Source: Actinomycetes bacterium (GTDB lineage Bacteria > Actinomycetota > Acidimicrobiia > Acidimicrobiales > RAAP-2). Taken from it: DNA of 64,000 bases. The position numbers were made by a program, and so were the translations under genes. Below the pieces are notes generated by a model. It was given only the letters and a program-made list of their open reading frames with translations. It was not told where the DNA came from and did no database searches. Position 1 is the stretch's first letter, and each line of letters opens with the position of its first letter. The DNA is taken from positions 186,001 through 250,000 of the forward strand of contig JAKAEP010000001.1 of the NCBI GenBank assembly GCA_021818265.1, given 5' to 3'. Below, one piece after another: positions 45,430 through 53,639 of this stretch.

Positions 45430-46087
45430 GCCCCGGCGGGCGCGGGTAGCGCCGGAGCCGGCCGAGGCGCCCGAGGCGGCCCACGTTGAAGGGGTAGTCC
45501 GCCCGCTCGAGCATCCGGCGGTCCCCTCGGGAGTTCCCGTAGGCGTAGAGCACGGGGTCGCCGCCGCGCGCGACCAGCCACTCCTCCAGGCGCCGCGCCT
45601 TCTCGGTGCCCCGACAGTTGCGCCCCTCGTAGCGGCCGGTCAGCCGCCCGGCGGGGTCGACGGCGAGCCGTGTCCCGATCGCCCCGTCGACCCCGAGGTG
45701 CTGGGCGACGACGGTGACGTAGAGCTCTGGGGAGGCCGACACGATCACGGTGGGGTGACCCTGGCGCTGGTGCCAGCGCAGGCGCGCCACCACCTCGGGT
45801 CGGGCGTGGTGCTCGAGGTGCTCGAGGATGAAGTCCCGCGAGGTCGCGGCGACCGCCTCGGCGTCACGTCCCTCGAGCAGCCGGGCGAACAGCCGCTCCT
45901 TGGACCGGTCGGCCGCCGGGCCCGAGCGCAGCGCCCCGAGGGCGAGGGGCGCTACCAGCTCGGCCGCCGCCCGGTAGGCGCGGGCGGTCCCCGCGACCCG
46001 GCCCAACCACCGAAAGACGCTGCCGCCGTCGGTGAGGGTCCCGTCGAGGTCGAAGGCGGCGACGACCTGGCGCGCGGGCTCTGGCAC
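45416..46087 (-). CDS. HAD-IB family phosphatase
   Basis: This 223-residue HAD-superfamily hydrolase has nucleophile Asp13 and acid Asp15 in FDLDGTLTDGG, the Ser of motif II in VIVSASPELY, Lys in GTEKARRLEEW and motif III in YAYGNSRGDRRML. The subfamily contains phosphoserine phosphatases and lipid phosphate phosphatases. A helical cap follows motif I. The C-terminus has GRLGRLGRLRR, a basic repeat. The substrate is unknown. Confidence 0.88.
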   Translation of the reverse strand: MPEPARQVVAAFDLDGTLTDGGSVFRWLGRVAGTARAYRAAAELVAPLALGALRSGPAADRSKERLFARLLEGRDAEAVAATSRDFILEHLEHHARPEVVARLRWHQRQGHPTVIVSASPELYVTVVAQHLGVDGAIGTRLAVDPAGRLTGRYEGRNCRGTEKARRLEEWLVARGGDPVLYAYGNSRGDRRMLERADYPFNVGRLGRLGRLRRYPRPPGPRAG

Positions 46088-46113
46088 CCGCCCAGTCTCA
46101 CACCCGCGGCCCC

Positions 46114-46159
46114 GGGGGAATCTCCATAATTCCGGTAGACAATTATGAGAATTTCCCCC
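46114..46159. promoter_or_regulatory. Long inverted repeat upstream of the peroxiredoxin gene, probable operator
   Basis: An 18-base left arm beginning GGGGGAA and ending ATAATT pairs with a 19-base right arm beginning AATTAT and ending TTTCCCCC, around a 9-base loop. Only a few positions in the middle mismatch. The AT-rich core contrasts with the GC-rich surroundings. A possible -10 (TAAGGT, 46167-46172) lies 7 bases downstream, so the right arm covers the -35 region. Confidence 0.5.
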
Positions 46160-46216
46160 TGACCGCTAAGGTGTCGCGGTGCCGCCGACCGGCGGCGACG
46201 CGGACAAGGAGCAGAC

Positions 46217-46852
46217 ATGGCGATCCGACTGGGCGACGAGGCACCGAACTTCACGGCGGACACGACCGAGGGCCCGATCGACTTCCACCAGTGGCTGGGC
46301 GACAGCTGGGGGATCCTCTTCTCCCACCCGGCCGACTTCACGCCCGTGTGCACGACCGAGCTGGGCGGGTTCGCCAAGCGCAAGGCCGAGTTCGACCAGC
46401 GCAACACCAAGCTCATCGCCGTGTCGGTCGACTCGGTGGAGTCGCACGACCGCTGGAAGGGCGACATCGCCGACGTGTCCGGGAGCGCCCTCAACTTCCC
46501 GATCATCGGCGACGAGAGCCGCACCGTGGCCGGCCTCTACGACATGATCCACCCGAACGCCTCGGACACGATGACGGTGCGCAGCGTCTTCATCATCGGG
46601 CCCGACAAGAAGGTGAAGCTCACCCTGACCTACCCGGCGTCGACCGGGCGCAACGTCGACGAGATCCTGCGCGTGCTCGACTCCCTGCAGCTCTCGGCGG
46701 CCTTCCCGGTGGCGACGCCGCTCGACTGGCGCTCCGGCGAGGACGTGATCGTCGGCGCGAAGCTGACCGACGCCGAGGCGACCGAGAAGTTCCCCAAGGG
46801 CTTCACGACCGTGAAGCCGTACCTGCGCTACACGCCTCAGCCCAACAAGTAG
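46217..46852 (+). CDS. 1-Cys peroxiredoxin (Prx6 class)
   Basis: This 211-residue peroxidase reduces hydrogen peroxide and alkyl hydroperoxides. The peroxidatic residue is Cys45 in PADFTPVCTTELG; there is no second cysteine in the chain, so it is a 1-Cys enzyme that needs an external thiol. The long C-terminal extension (VATPLDWRSGEDVIVG and KGFTTVKPYLRYTPQP) defines the Prx6 class. The ATG has AAGGAG. A long inverted repeat upstream suggests regulated expression. Confidence 0.95.
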   Translation: MAIRLGDEAPNFTADTTEGPIDFHQWLGDSWGILFSHPADFTPVCTTELGGFAKRKAEFDQRNTKLIAVSVDSVESHDRWKGDIADVSGSALNFPIIGDESRTVAGLYDMIHPNASDTMTVRSVFIIGPDKKVKLTLTYPASTGRNVDEILRVLDSLQLSAAFPVATPLDWRSGEDVIVGAKLTDAEATEKFPKGFTTVKPYLRYTPQPNK

Positions 46853-46862
46853 GTCGCCGCGC

Positions 46863-46900
46863 CCGGTGGCGGCTCGGCCCCGGGGCCGAGCCGCCACCGG
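46863..46900. terminator. Perfect 38-base palindrome, bidirectional terminator
   Basis: The two 19-base halves (CCGGTGGCGGCTCGGCCCC and its reverse complement) are perfectly complementary. It fills the gap between the stop codons of the convergent peroxiredoxin and acyl-CoA ligase genes. There is no T-tract on either side. Confidence 0.65.
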
Positions 46901-48655
46901 CTAGGCCGGCTCGGGGTGGGCGAGCCACTCGCGCAGCTCGCGCTTGAGGACCTTGCCCTGGGGGTTGCGCGGCAGGGCGGTCGAGCGCACCACGATGCGC
47001 GAGGGGACCTCGAAGTGGGCGAGGCGCGCCGACGCGTGACGGGCGAGCTCCTCGGGGGTCACCTCGCTGCCCGGGCGCGCCACCACCACCGCGACGACCT
47101 CCTCGCCCAGCGTCGGGTGGGGGACACCGACCACGGCGCAGTCGGCGACCGCGGGGTGCTCGTAGAGGGCGGCCTCGACGATCACCGAGTAGACGTTCTC
47201 CCCGCCGCGGATGATCATGTCCTTCGCGCGGTCGACGATGTAGACGTAGCCCTCCTCGTCGACGCGCGCGACGTCGCCGGTGTGCAGCCACCCGTGGGTG
47301 AAGGACTCCGCGGTCGCCTCGGGCTTGTTCCAGTAGCCGCTCACCACGCTCGGGCCCTTGATCCAGAGCTCGCCCACGACGTCGGGGCCCTGGGGGCGGT
47401 CGGGGTCGGGCTCGGCGCCGGCGAAGCCCTCGGGCACCACGGCGGCCTCGCAGACCGGCACGATCGGGCCGCAACTGTCGGGCTTGGCGACGTAGTCGGG
47501 ACCGAGGTTGAAGCAGACCCCGGCCGAGGTCTCGGTGAGCCCGTACCCGTTGCCGGGCTGGCCGGTGGGGAAGGCCTCGCGGATCCGGCGCACGAGGTCG
47601 GGCGGGGCCGGGGCGCCGCCGTAGGAGACGCTCGTGACGCTAGAGGTGTCGAACCGGTCGAAGTCGGGGTGGTCGATGACCTGCATGGCGATGGTGGGCA
47701 CCCCGCCGAAGGACGTGATCCGCTCGGACTCGATGAGCTTCAGCGCCCGGCGGGCGTCGAAGTGGTGCATCATCACGATCTTCGAGCCGGTCAGCAGGCT
47801 CGACATCATCGTCACCAGGCACCCGGTCGCGTGGAAGAGGGGCACGTTGAGCAGGTTCGCGCTCGGGTACGGGGAGGGCGTCGCCGGGGTGGGGGTGCGG
47901 GCCGCGACGACCTGGGCCCGGAAGAAGAGGTTCATGAGGTTGGTGGCGGCGTTGCGATGGGTCCCGACCGCCCCCTTGGGCCGACCGGTCGTGCCCGAGG
48001 TGTAGAACATCGTCACGGGGTCGTCGGGCTCGAACTCGACCGAGGGCGGGGTCGCGTCGGGCGCGACCGGACCGAGAAAGTCGCGATAGTCGCGTACCGA
48101 CACCGCACCGGCCACCTCACCCAGGCGGGCGGGGCGACCGGGCTCCTCGCTCACCACGACGACGGTCTCGAGCGAGGAGCCGGGGCCGAGGTGGGGACGG
48201 AGGCGCTCGAGGCGCTCCTCGTCGACGACCGCCACGCGGGCCCCCGAGTCCTCCAGGCCGTAGAGGAGCTCGTCACCGGTCCACCAGGCGTTGAGCGGCA
48301 CCGCGACCGCCCCCGCCGCCACGATCCCCCAGAACGCCACGACCCACTCGGGGAGGTTGCGCGCCGCGATGACCACGCGGTCCCCGGGGCCGAGCCCGCC
48401 GGCGACGAGGCGGTGGGCGAAGGTGGCGGCGGCCCGGTAGTGCTGGTCGAAGGTGAGCCGGTGGTCCTCGTAGACCAGGAAGTCGCGCTCGGCGTGGGCG
48501 AGCGACGCGTCGAGGACCCGCCGCAGGTCGTGCGGGGCGTTCCTCCAGACCCGCATCTCGACCCCGTTGACGACGGCCGGCTCCATCTCGAACGGCTGGC
48601 CCGGTGCGGTGAGCCGGGCCGTGACCTCGGCGACGGAGGGGACCTCGTCGCTCAC
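46901..48655 (-). CDS. AMP-dependent acyl-CoA synthetase/ligase
   Basis: This 584-residue ANL-family ligase activates a carboxylic acid with ATP and joins it to CoA. It has the P-loop FYTSGTTGRPKGAVGTHRN, the A4-A5 block NGYGLTETSAGVCFN, WLHTGDVARVDEEGYVYIVDR and the hinge DRAKDMIIRGGENVYS. The catalytic Lys is in RNPQGKVLKRELR. Chain-length preference is unknown. The GTG start overlaps the orn stop by four bases. Confidence 0.93.
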   Translation of the reverse strand: MSDEVPSVAEVTARLTAPGQPFEMEPAVVNGVEMRVWRNAPHDLRRVLDASLAHAERDFLVYEDHRLTFDQHYRAAATFAHRLVAGGLGPGDRVVIAARNLPEWVVAFWGIVAAGAVAVPLNAWWTGDELLYGLEDSGARVAVVDEERLERLRPHLGPGSSLETVVVVSEEPGRPARLGEVAGAVSVRDYRDFLGPVAPDATPPSVEFEPDDPVTMFYTSGTTGRPKGAVGTHRNAATNLMNLFFRAQVVAARTPTPATPSPYPSANLLNVPLFHATGCLVTMMSSLLTGSKIVMMHHFDARRALKLIESERITSFGGVPTIAMQVIDHPDFDRFDTSSVTSVSYGGAPAPPDLVRRIREAFPTGQPGNGYGLTETSAGVCFNLGPDYVAKPDSCGPIVPVCEAAVVPEGFAGAEPDPDRPQGPDVVGELWIKGPSVVSGYWNKPEATAESFTHGWLHTGDVARVDEEGYVYIVDRAKDMIIRGGENVYSVIVEAALYEHPAVADCAVVGVPHPTLGEEVVAVVVARPGSEVTPEELARHASARLAHFEVPSRIVVRSTALPRNPQGKVLKRELREWLAHPEPA

Positions 48656-49203
48656 GGGGCGTCGGGCGGTGCCAGCTGGAACAGGACGTCTCGGTAGTGG
48701 GCCAGCTCGCGCACGGACTCGCGGATGTCGTCCAGCGCCCGATGCGTCGTCTCCTTCTCCCCGAGGCTCGCGAGGACCTCGGGGCGCCACCGCTTGGCGA
48801 GCTCCTTGATGGTCGAGACGTCGACGTTGCGGTAGTGGAAGTGGCTCTCGAGGGTCGGCATGTACTCCTGGAGGAAACGACGGTCGGTCCCGATCGAGTT
48901 GCCGCACAGCGGCACCGCCCCGGCGTCGGGGACGTGCGCCCTGATGAACTCCAGGGTCCGCCGCTCGGCCTCGGCCACGTCGACGCTCGACTCGGCGATG
49001 GCCGCGAGCAGCCCGGAGCGCTCGTGCATCTCGCGCACCACCGGGGGCATCGCGGCGAGCTGCTCGGGCGTGGCGTGGATCACGAGGTCCGGCCCCTCGG
49101 CGACGACCGTGAGGTAGTCGTCGGTGACGAGGGTGGCGATCTCGACGATGACGTGGCGCTCGGGCTCGAGGCCGGTCATCTCGAGGTCCATCCACACGAG
49201 CAC
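48652..49203 (-). CDS. orn: Oligoribonuclease
   Basis: This 183-residue DEDDh exonuclease degrades short RNA oligomers and pGpG. Motif I is MDLEMTGLEPERHVIVEIA, motif II is CGNSIGTDRRFL and motif III is THRALDDIRESVREL with the catalytic His. I place the start at the GTG at 49203, giving LVWMDLEMTG as in other Orn proteins; in-frame GTG at 49197 and ATG at 49191 are close alternatives. It is divergent from dut. Confidence 0.95.
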   Translation of the reverse strand: MLVWMDLEMTGLEPERHVIVEIATLVTDDYLTVVAEGPDLVIHATPEQLAAMPPVVREMHERSGLLAAIAESSVDVAEAERRTLEFIRAHVPDAGAVPLCGNSIGTDRRFLQEYMPTLESHFHYRNVDVSTIKELAKRWRPEVLASLGEKETTHRALDDIRESVRELAHYRDVLFQLAPPDAP

Positions 49204-49239
49204 GAGTGCGACACTACCGAAACGCTGCGGGCGGCTGGG

Positions 49240-49245
49240 TAGTCT
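49240..49245 (+). promoter_or_regulatory. TAGTCT, leaderless promoter of dut
   Basis: TAGTCT ends exactly 6 bases before the GTG start at 49252. Confidence 0.5.
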
Positions 49246-49251
49246 CCGGGG

Positions 49252-49686
49252 GTGGAGATACCCGTGCGCGTCCTGCGCCCCGATGCGGTGGTGCCCCGGG
49301 TCGCCCACCCCGGCGACGCGGGGGCCGACCTCGTGGCCGTGGAGGGGAGGCGCCTGGCGCGCGCGGGCGGGCGCGCCCTGGTGCCCACGGGCATCGCCCT
49401 GGCGATCCCCGAGGGGTACGGGGGGCTGGTCCTGCCCCGCAGCGGGCTCGCCGCGCGCCACGGGGTGACCTGTGCCAACGCCCCCGGCCTGATCGACGCC
49501 GGCTACCGGGGCGAGGTCCAGGTCGCGCTCGTCAACCTCGACCCCGAGCAGGACTACGAGGTCCACGCGGGGGACCGCATCGCCCAGTTGGTGGTGGTGG
49601 CCTGCGCGATGCTCGACCTCGTGGTGTGCGACGAGCTTCCCACCTCGACCCGCGGCGCGGCGGGCTTCGGCAGCACGGGTCGCTAG
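49252..49686 (+). CDS. dut: Deoxyuridine 5'-triphosphate nucleotidohydrolase
   Basis: This 144-residue trimeric dUTPase has all five motifs: GDAGADLVA, PRSGLAARHGV, GLIDAGYRGEVQV, GDRIAQLVVV and RGAAGFGSTGR. It converts dUTP to dUMP, which keeps uracil out of DNA and feeds dTMP synthesis. The GTG start is supported by the leaderless promoter. tRNA-Gly follows 44 bases after its stop. Confidence 0.97.
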   Translation: MEIPVRVLRPDAVVPRVAHPGDAGADLVAVEGRRLARAGGRALVPTGIALAIPEGYGGLVLPRSGLAARHGVTCANAPGLIDAGYRGEVQVALVNLDPEQDYEVHAGDRIAQLVVVACAMLDLVVCDELPTSTRGAAGFGSTGR

Positions 49687-49730
49687 CGGGCTGGCGGCCC
49701 CGGAGCGGTCGGCTACACTGGGGTCACCTC

Positions 49731-49806
49731 GCGGACGTAGCTCAGTTGGTAGAGCGCGACCTTGCCAAGGTCGAGGTCGCCGGTTCGAGCCCGGTCGTCC
49801 GCTCCA
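49731..49806 (+). tRNA. tRNA-Gly (anticodon GCC)
   Basis: GCGGACG pairs with CGTCCGC as acceptor stem. The D-arm has AGCTCAGTTGGTAGAGC. The anticodon arm is CGACC-TTGCCAA-GGTCG, giving anticodon GCC. The T-arm contains GGTTCGAGCCC. The 3' CCA is encoded (to 49806), unlike the tRNA-Leu at 42618. A TACACT hexamer lies upstream at 49714-49719. Confidence 0.97.
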
Positions 49807-49812
49807 GATGCC

Positions 49813-49831
49813 CCGCCGCCACTCGCGGCGG
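49813..49831 (+). terminator. Hairpin after tRNA-Gly
   Basis: CCGCCGC and GCGGCGG pair around CACTC just after the tRNA. There is no T-tract; a termination role is only suggested by position. Confidence 0.35.
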
Positions 49832-49854
49832 CCGCGGCCGTCGTCCCCCGGTTC

Positions 49855-50115
49855 TCAGTCGTCCGGGCCGAGGTCGCCGTTCTCGGCCTCGTGGTCCCGG
49901 AGCGTCTCGACGAGCCCGCTGATCCGTGACTCGGCGTCATCGCCGGCCCGACCCACCCTCTGGAGGTAGACGACCAGGCCGAGCTCGCGCAGGGTCGCGT
50001 CCGCGGCCCGCTTGGCCTGGATCTCCTCGACCTTGGCCTGGCCCTTGGAGGCCGCCTCCTTCGCGCCCTTGGCCGCCGCCGCGGCCTGCTCTTTCACCTT
50101 GTCGACCAGTCGCAT
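49855..50115 (-). CDS. Small Ala/Lys/Glu-rich helical protein
   Basis: This 86-residue protein begins MRLVDKVKEQAAAAAKG and has an amphipathic helix with a repeated Ala-Lys-Glu pattern, then LRELGLVVYLQRVGR and an acidic C-terminus. I do not recognise a characterised family. Similar small proteins in actinomycetes are annotated as hypothetical. The ATG at 50115 is preceded by GGAGGTGCGCG, a strong Shine-Dalgarno sequence, so it is probably translated. Confidence 0.65.
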   Translation of the reverse strand: MRLVDKVKEQAAAAAKGAKEAASKGQAKVEEIQAKRAADATLRELGLVVYLQRVGRAGDDAESRISGLVETLRDHEAENGDLGPDD

Positions 50116-50243
50116 CGCGCACCTCCTCGCTGGATACGGCCGAAGGGTACCCCCGGGCGGGCCGGGGCGCACCGGGAGGGCGGTCCCATCCCGGAACCCC
50201 GGGCCCCACCAGGGCCGAGGGGTAGGCGCCCACGGGCATCTGG

Positions 50244-50250
50244 TATCAAT
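50244..50250 (+). promoter_or_regulatory. Possible -10 of the amino-acid ABC operon
   Basis: TATCAAT lies upstream of the 50295 gene. The predicted start of transcription (near 50257) falls just before the stem-loop at 50259. Confidence 0.35.
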
Positions 50251-50258
50251 GAGGACCA

Positions 50259-50274
50259 GGCGCCGGGGGGCGCC
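50259..50274 (+). promoter_or_regulatory. 5'-terminal stem-loop in the amino-acid-binding-protein leader
   Basis: GGCGCC-GGGG-GGCGCC is a perfect six-base-pair stem with a four-base loop. It would sit at the 5' end of the transcript, before the Shine-Dalgarno GAGGAGA. Confidence 0.35.
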
Positions 50275-50294
50275 GGACGCTTGTGAGGAGAGTC

Positions 50295-51179
50295 ATGCAG
50301 CGAAAGTCACTATTCCGTCACGTGGCGGTGGTCGTCGGCGCCGGAGCGCTGGTGCTGTCCACCGGCGTCGTGGCGGGCGCGTCAACCTTCGGGGCGAAGT
50401 ACAACGCGGCCGCCGCCAAGCTGGTCCCCGCGCCCTACAAGAAGGCGGTCCTGCAGGTCGCCACGGACGCGACGTACCCGCCGGACGAGTCGATGCAGGG
50501 CACGACGATGATCGGCTTCGACGTGGACCTCATGAACGCCATCGCCACGACCCTCGGCGTGAAGATCAAGGAGAACAACGTCACCTTCGACAGCATCCTC
50601 GCGGGCATCAAGGGCGGGCGCTACCAGATCGGCAACTCCTCGTTCACCGACAACACCACGCGCGAGAAGCAGGTCTACTTCGTCGACTACTTCCAGGCCG
50701 GTGAGGGCGTCTACGCGAAGAAGGGCGAGAAGGTCAGCTTCACGGGGCTCAAGAGCTTCTGCGGGCTGAAGATCGCCGTGGAGACGGGCACCGTCGAGCA
50801 GACCGACGCGCAGACGGCCGCGAAGTCGTGCCCCGCCTCGAAGAAGGCGGTCGTGCTCACCTTCCCGACCCAGACCGGCGCCAACCTGGCCGTCCTGTCG
50901 GGCCAGGCGAACGTGGGCTTCGCCGACAGCCAGATCGCGACCTACATCGTCGCGACCAACAAGGGCAAGTTCGAGAACGTGGGTAGCGCCATCAACGTCG
51001 CCCCCTACGGCATCGCCTTCCCCAAGACCGCGACCGGACACAAGATGGCCCTGGCGACCCAGGCCGCCATCAAGGCCCTGATCGCCAGCGGGGTGTACCA
51101 CGCGATCCTGGCCCACTGGGGCGTCACTCAGGGCGGCCTGCCCGCGAGCAAGGTCGTCATCAACGGCGCGGCGGGCTGA
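50295..51179 (+). CDS. Polar amino-acid ABC importer, substrate-binding protein
   Basis: This 294-residue secreted protein has a signal peptide (QRKSLFRH, hydrophobic core about 9-28, probable cleavage near VAGAS) without a lipobox cysteine. The mature part shows VLQVATDATYPPDESMQG, MIGFDVDLMNAIATTLGVKIK, GGRYQIGNSSFTDNTTREKQVYFVDYFQAGE and PYGIAFPKTATGHKMALA, the family 3 (glutamine/His/Arg-type) receptor pattern. The ATG at 50295 is chosen over the GTG at 50283 because GAGGAGA precedes it. A permease and ATPase follow. Confidence 0.9.
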   Translation: MQRKSLFRHVAVVVGAGALVLSTGVVAGASTFGAKYNAAAAKLVPAPYKKAVLQVATDATYPPDESMQGTTMIGFDVDLMNAIATTLGVKIKENNVTFDSILAGIKGGRYQIGNSSFTDNTTREKQVYFVDYFQAGEGVYAKKGEKVSFTGLKSFCGLKIAVETGTVEQTDAQTAAKSCPASKKAVVLTFPTQTGANLAVLSGQANVGFADSQIATYIVATNKGKFENVGSAINVAPYGIAFPKTATGHKMALATQAAIKALIASGVYHAILAHWGVTQGGLPASKVVINGAAG

Positions 51180-51210
51180 GTCGCACTGAACTGAACAACC
51201 GACGACAGAC

Positions 51211-52221
51211 GTGAGCACGGACGGGGACGGCTCGATAAAGGTCGTCCCCGTCCGTCACGTCGGGCGGTGGGTCGGGGTCGCGGCGGCGCTGGTCGTCGTC
51301 GCGATGATCGTCCACACCCTCCTGTCGCGCCTGCCCACGGGCCAGCGGTCGTGCCAGGGGGTGGGGGCGTCGCGGGTCTGCCACGCCGTCACCGAGTGGC
51401 GCTTCTCGTGGGACATCGTCTTCCGCTACTTCACGACCAGCGAGATCCTCCACGGCCTGCTCATCACCCTCGAGCTCACGGTCATCGCGATGGCGGTGGG
51501 GATCGTGCTCGGCATGGTCCTGGCCGTTATGCGGCTCTCGCCGAACCGGGTCCTGTCGGGCTCGGCGTGGACCTACACCTGGTTCTTCCGGGGGACCCCG
51601 GTGCTGGTCCAGCTGCTCGTCTGGTACAACATCGCGATCCTCTACCCCCGGGTCAGCCTGGGTATCCCCTTCACCCACGTCTCCTTCCTCGCCCTGCACA
51701 CGAGCACGACCTTCACGGCCCTGGAGGCGGCGTGCATCGCCCTCGGGCTGAACGAGGCGGCCTACATGTCCGAGATCGCCCGCGCCGGGCTGCTCTCGGT
51801 GGACGAGGGCCAGGTCGAGGCGGCGACCTCGATCGGGATGGTGCGTCGTCAGACCCTGCGCTACGTGGTCATGCCCCAGGCCATGCGGGTGATCATCCCG
51901 CCCACGGGCAACGAGGTGATCTCGATGCTGAAGACGTCGTCGCTGGCCAGCGTGATCAGCGTCATCGAGCTCCTGGGGGCGGCGACCAACATCTACTCGG
52001 CCAACTACGAGATCATGCCCCTGCTGCTGACGGCGAGCCTCTGGTACCTCCTGGTGACGACCGTCCTCTCGATCGGCCAGTTCTACCTGGAGCGCTACTT
52101 CGCCCGCGGGGCGCTGCGCACGCCGCCCCCGACGCCGCTGCAGCGGATGCGCCACGACCTCGCGGGCATCGTCGCGAGGTTCCCCACCCGCCGGGGCGTG
52201 GCCGGCGCGCTGGAGCGATGA
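51211..52221 (+). CDS. Polar amino-acid ABC importer, permease
   Basis: This 336-residue permease of the HisMQ family is longer than usual because of a first helix at about residues 21-38 and a following external segment with two cysteines ([16 protein letters not shown]). Then come [18 protein letters not shown], the EAA loop [22 protein letters not shown] and a conserved [20 protein letters not shown] block. One permease likely forms a homodimer. The stop overlaps the ATPase start (ATGA). Confidence 0.92.
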   Translation: MSTDGDGSIKVVPVRHVGRWVGVAAALVVVAMIVHTLLSRLPTGQRSCQGVGASRVCHAVTEWRFSWDIVFRYFTTSEILHGLLITLELTVIAMAVGIVLGMVLAVMRLSPNRVLSGSAWTYTWFFRGTPVLVQLLVWYNIAILYPRVSLGIPFTHVSFLALHTSTTFTALEAACIALGLNEAAYMSEIARAGLLSVDEGQVEAATSIGMVRRQTLRYVVMPQAMRVIIPPTGNEVISMLKTSSLASVISVIELLGAATNIYSANYEIMPLLLTASLWYLLVTTVLSIGQFYLERYFARGALRTPPPTPLQRMRHDLAGIVARFPTRRGVAGALER

Positions 52222-52991
52222 CCGAGACCCCGGCGCTCATGGTCGAGGCCATCGGCGTGCGCAAGCACTTCGCCGGGGTCGAGGTCCTCAAGGGCGTCGA
52301 CCTCAAGGTCGGCCGCGCCGAGGTGGCCTGCCTCATCGGCCCCTCGGGGTCGGGCAAGAGCACGTTCCTGCGCTGCATCAACCACCTCGAGAAGCACGAC
52401 GCGGGCGAGCTGCTCGTCGACGGCCAGCTGGTCGGCTACGAGTTGCGCAACGGCAAGCTCTACGAGCGCAACGACAAGCAGATCTGCGCCGAGCGCGCGC
52501 GCATCGGCATGGTCTTCCAGCGCTTCAACCTCTTCCAGCACCTGACAGTCCTCGAGAACATCACCATCGGCCAGGTGAGGGTCCTCAAGGTGAAGGAGGA
52601 CGCCGCGCGGGCTCGGGCCCGGGAACTGCTGGAGCGGGTCGGCCTCGCCGGACGCGACGGCTACTACCCGGCTCAGCTCTCGGGCGGCCAGCAGCAACGG
52701 GTCGCGATCGCCCGGGCCCTGGCCATGGACCCCAAGCTCATGCTCTTCGACGAGCCCACCAGCGCCCTCGACCCCGAGCTGGTCGGCGAGGTGCTCGACG
52801 TGATGCGCGACCTCGCGCGCTCGGGCATGACGATGATCGTGGTCACCCACGAGATGGGCTTCGCGCGCGAAGTCGCCAACACCGTCTACTTCCTCGACGC
52901 CGGGGTCATCGAGGAGTGGGGGGACCCGCGCGAGGTGCTGACCCACCCGACGTCCCCCCGTCTCCAGAACTTCCTCTCCAAGGTCCTCTAG
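52218..52991 (+). CDS. Polar amino-acid ABC importer, ATPase
   Basis: This 257-residue ATPase of the GlnQ/HisP type has Walker [11 protein letters not shown]-loop [18 protein letters not shown], signature LSGGQQQR, Walker [13 protein letters not shown] and switch His in [13 protein letters not shown]. All catalytic residues are intact. It energises the importer encoded by the two genes before it. The substrate is predicted only as a polar or charged amino acid. Confidence 0.95.
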   Translation: MTETPALMVEAIGVRKHFAGVEVLKGVDLKVGRAEVACLIGPSGSGKSTFLRCINHLEKHDAGELLVDGQLVGYELRNGKLYERNDKQICAERARIGMVFQRFNLFQHLTVLENITIGQVRVLKVKEDAARARARELLERVGLAGRDGYYPAQLSGGQQQRVAIARALAMDPKLMLFDEPTSALDPELVGEVLDVMRDLARSGMTMIVVTHEMGFAREVANTVYFLDAGVIEEWGDPREVLTHPTSPRLQNFLSKVL

Positions 52992-53015
52992 CCCCGGCGC
53001 GGCGCCGGGCGTCGG

Positions 53016-53021
53016 TACCAT
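53016..53021 (+). promoter_or_regulatory. TACCAT, leaderless promoter of the 53-55 kb cluster
   Basis: TACCAT ends exactly 6 bases before the ATG at 53028. Confidence 0.5.
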
Positions 53022-53027
53022 GACCCG

Positions 53028-53639
53028 ATGGAGTTCGCCGACGTCGTGCGCCGACGGCGCATGGTGCGCGAGTACGAGGACCGTCCCCTCCCCCCTGTGG
53101 TCGCCGAGCGCGTGGTGGCGAGCGCCCTGCGGGCGCCCTCGGCCGGCTTCTCCCAGGGGTGGGCGTTCCTGATGCTCACCGACGCCGACGACCGGCGCCG
53201 GTTCTGGCGCCACGTGCCGGCGAGGGTGCAGGCCACGCCACGGATCCAGAACGCGCCGCTCGTCGTGGTGCCCCTGTCGCACCGCGACGCCTACCTCGAG
53301 CGCTACGCCCGGCCCGACAAGGGCTGGACGGACCGGGACGAGGCCCGCTGGCCCGTGCCGTACTGGCACCTCGATGCGGCCATGGCCACCCTCTTGATGC
53401 TGCTCAGCGCGGTCGACGAGGGGCTGGGGGCGTGCTTCTTCGGCGTCGCCCCGGAGAACCTGGCGCCCCTGCGCGCCGACTTCGGCGTGCCCGACGCCTA
53501 CACGCCGATCGGCGCGGTCACGGTCGGCTACCGCGCGGTCGACCTGGGCCCCCAGGACCCGTCGGTGGCGGCGCGCCGTCGGCCGGCCCGCGAGGTGATC
53601 CATCGAGGGCGCTTCGGACGCCACGAGGAGGAGACGTGA
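53028..53639 (+). CDS. Nitroreductase-family flavoprotein
   Basis: This 203-residue FMN-binding protein opens DVVRRRRMVREYEDRPLPP and has APSAGFSQGWAF (FMN phosphate contact) and LLSAVDEGLGACFFG, as in nitroreductases and related dehalogenase/BluB-like enzymes. Its substrate is unknown. It is the first gene of a tightly overlapping set with a PLP lyase and an FGGY kinase, so it may perform a redox step on the same substrate. The start is fixed by the leaderless promoter. Confidence 0.85.
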   Translation: MEFADVVRRRRMVREYEDRPLPPVVAERVVASALRAPSAGFSQGWAFLMLTDADDRRRFWRHVPARVQATPRIQNAPLVVVPLSHRDAYLERYARPDKGWTDRDEARWPVPYWHLDAAMATLLMLLSAVDEGLGACFFGVAPENLAPLRADFGVPDAYTPIGAVTVGYRAVDLGPQDPSVAARRRPAREVIHRGRFGRHEEET

